64,000 nt of DNA from Tolypeutes matacus (lineage: Eukaryota > Chordata > Mammalia > Cingulata > Chlamyphoridae): contig JAKSZT010017954.1 of the NCBI GenBank assembly GCA_026826555.1, positions 1,543,336 to 1,607,335 of the forward strand, given 5' to 3'. The translations under genes were made by a program, and so were the position numbers. How positions within the stretch are numbered: position 1 is the first letter of the stretch; every line of letters begins with the position of its first letter. The notes beneath the pieces were generated by a model that did not search any database, had not been told where the DNA came from, and saw only the letters and a program-made list of their open reading frames with translations. Shown piece by piece: positions 62,861-64,000 of this stretch.

Positions 62861-63076
62861 CTTTTTTTTTTTTTTTTTACCAGGGATTGAACCTGGAACC
62901 TTGTATGTAGGAAGCTGATGCTCAACCACTGAACCACATTGGCTCCCCTGAGTTGGTTTTTTTCATTTGTTTGCTTGTTGTTTGTGTTTTTGCTTTTAGG
63001 AGGCACTGGGGACCGAACCTGGGACCTCCCATGTGGGAAACAGGTGCTCGAGTGCTTGAGCCACATCTGCTCCCCA
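62861..63076 (-). mobile_element. DAS-SINE dimer, minus orientation, inside L1
   Basis: Reading the minus strand from right to left: a unit with GGAGCAGATGTGGCTCAAGC and B-box-like GGTTCGGTCCCC, the linker AAACCAACTCAGGGG, then a unit with GAGCCAATGTGGTTCAGTGG and GGTTCAATCCC, and an A-tail (T-run 62862-62878 on the + strand). Flanked by GTTTATCAAT at 62851-62860 and 63077-63086. Confidence 0.9.
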
Positions 63077-63140
63077 GTTTATCAATTTTTGTTTGTTTGT
63101 TTTGTTTTGTTTTAATTCCTTTTTTAAATTTGTTTCAGTT

Positions 63141-63150
<10 letters not shown>

Positions 63151-63178
<28 letters not shown>

Positions 63179-63342
63179 TATTTATTTATTCATTTATCCC
63201 CCCCCTTGCTGCTTGTGCTCGCTGGGTCAGCTAACCACGCCGTGCGAGCGGGCTTGCCCTCACCAGGAGGCCCCGGGAACCGAACCCGGGGCCTCCCATA
63301 TGGTAAACGGAGCCCTACCGATTGAGCCACAGCTGCTTCCCA
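63151..63342 (-). mobile_element. Short chimeric DAS-SINE, minus orientation, inside L1
   Basis: On the minus strand: head GGAAGCAGCTGTGGCTCAATC with B box GGTTCGGTTCCCGGGG, then CTGGTGAGGGCAAGCCCGC and a body ending in an (AAAT)n tail. Compared with the chimera at 30347-30613 it lacks most of the middle of the non-tRNA body. Perfect 16-bp duplications TCAGTTTATCAATTTT lie at 63135-63150 and 63343-63358. Confidence 0.9.
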
Positions 63343-64000
63343 TCAGTTTATCAATTTTAATGATTTCTTCTGAACCCGCTTTTGGGTTCATTGATCTCTT
63401 TCTCTCTCTCTTTCCTGTTTTCAGTTTTATTGATTTCTGCGCTTATTATTTGCTAACTTCTACTTAGAGTTTAATTGGATTAAACTTAGAGTTTAATTGG
63501 ATTCTTAGATCATTGATTTATTCCATTGTGTCCAGAAAGTATACTCTGTGTGATTTTCCCCCCTTTTAAATTTATGGAGACTTGTTTTATGGCCCAGTAT
63601 ATGTTCTATATGTATGAGCATTCCATGTCCACTTGAAGTAAATGTGTATTCTGTAGCTAAGTGGAGTGTTATATAAATGACAATTAGATCACGTTGGTTG
63701 ATATTGTTGTGCAAGTCTTTTATATCCATACCGATTTTATGTCTCCTTGTACTATTAAATACTGAGAAAGGCATGTAGAACTCTCTGTTGTTATGAATTT
63801 TTCTTTTTCTCCTTTCAGTTGTCAGTTTTTGATTCAGATATTTTAAAGGTCTGTTTTTGGGTGTATACACACTTAGGATTGTTGTATCTTGTTGATTTGA
63901 ATTTTTAAAAATTTATGCATTGGTCTTCTTTATTCTTGTTAATATTTCTTATCCTGAAGTTTCATTTGCTGATATTAATATAGATATTCCAGCTTATTTT

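Larger units (their letters stand above)
59980..64000 (-). mobile_element. Long old L1, minus orientation, running off the right edge
   Basis: Read from its 3' end at about 59980 toward its 5' side beyond the window. The 3' part contains the antisense of the ORF2 C-terminal region (60560-60900). Minus-strand 62192-61944 keeps ISIDRDKLSDKIN and TTNIRLNEKRLNAFP, the reverse transcriptase domain. Minus-strand 63860-63505 keeps DIKDLHNNINQRDLIVIYI, LATEYTFTSSGHGMLIHIEH and ILGHKTSLHKFKR, the endonuclease domain. Many stops and shifts show it is inactive. It is interrupted by DAS-SINEs at 62861-63342. Confidence 0.88.

Noticed and set aside
50417..64000. The next CUX1 exon (expected to continue with PVPALDLGQQ)
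   Set aside because: No such coding segment with splice sites was seen; the downstream exon probably lies beyond the window.

Overview
This is a stretch of placental-mammal chromosome, almost certainly from an armadillo (Dasypus, probably D. novemcinctus). Two things fix that. First, the window carries several copies of the tRNA-Ala-derived DAS-SINE family of armadillos, as monomer units, dimers and the longer chimeric form. Second, two short spliced exons on the + strand encode the N-terminal coiled-coil region of the homeodomain/CUT-repeat protein CUX1 (also the N-terminus of its splice product CASP). Their peptides fit CUX1 and not CUX2.

Layout. Positions 1-26628 are the 3' part of a CUX1 intron. 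A 48-nt exon lies at 26629-26676. A complete 23,661-bp intron runs from 26677 to 50337. A 79-nt exon lies at 50338-50416. The rest (50417-64000) is the 5' part of the following intron. I call the exons 3 and 4 from memory of the human gene. No other CUX1 exon is recognisable, so about 99.8% of the window is intronic.

The introns hold a layered record of retrotransposition. There is a decayed ARF1 retrocopy in sense orientation (604-2389). There is a nearly intact RPS7 retrocopy in antisense (17784-18456) with perfect target-site duplications and exactly one frameshift. There are LINE-1 pieces of several ages: a young 5'-truncated copy with 16-bp duplications at 16614-17610, a long decayed + copy at about 30110-33431, and a long - copy from about 59980 to the right edge. 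DAS-SINEs sit at 11397-11605, 30216-30715 and 62861-63342, the last two groups nested inside L1. An MLT1-like LTR lies at 23880-24315. LINE2, MIR and hAT/MER5 relics are scattered throughout.

Simple sequence includes a (TGGA)n array with a 10-N assembly gap, a 28-bp GC-rich minisatellite at 6905-7110, and a 543-bp almost pure pyrimidine tract at 53749-54291.

Several repeat-free, AT-rich blocks dense in TAAT-type homeodomain sites (best at 48780-49070 and 58550-58685) look like candidate conserved regulatory elements of CUX1. A G-run block lies 26-45 nt downstream of the exon 4 donor site and could influence splicing. I found no operon, CRISPR array, intact independent gene or novel multi-gene system. 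The notable content is splicing signals, candidate enhancers and resolvable nested retroposon histories.
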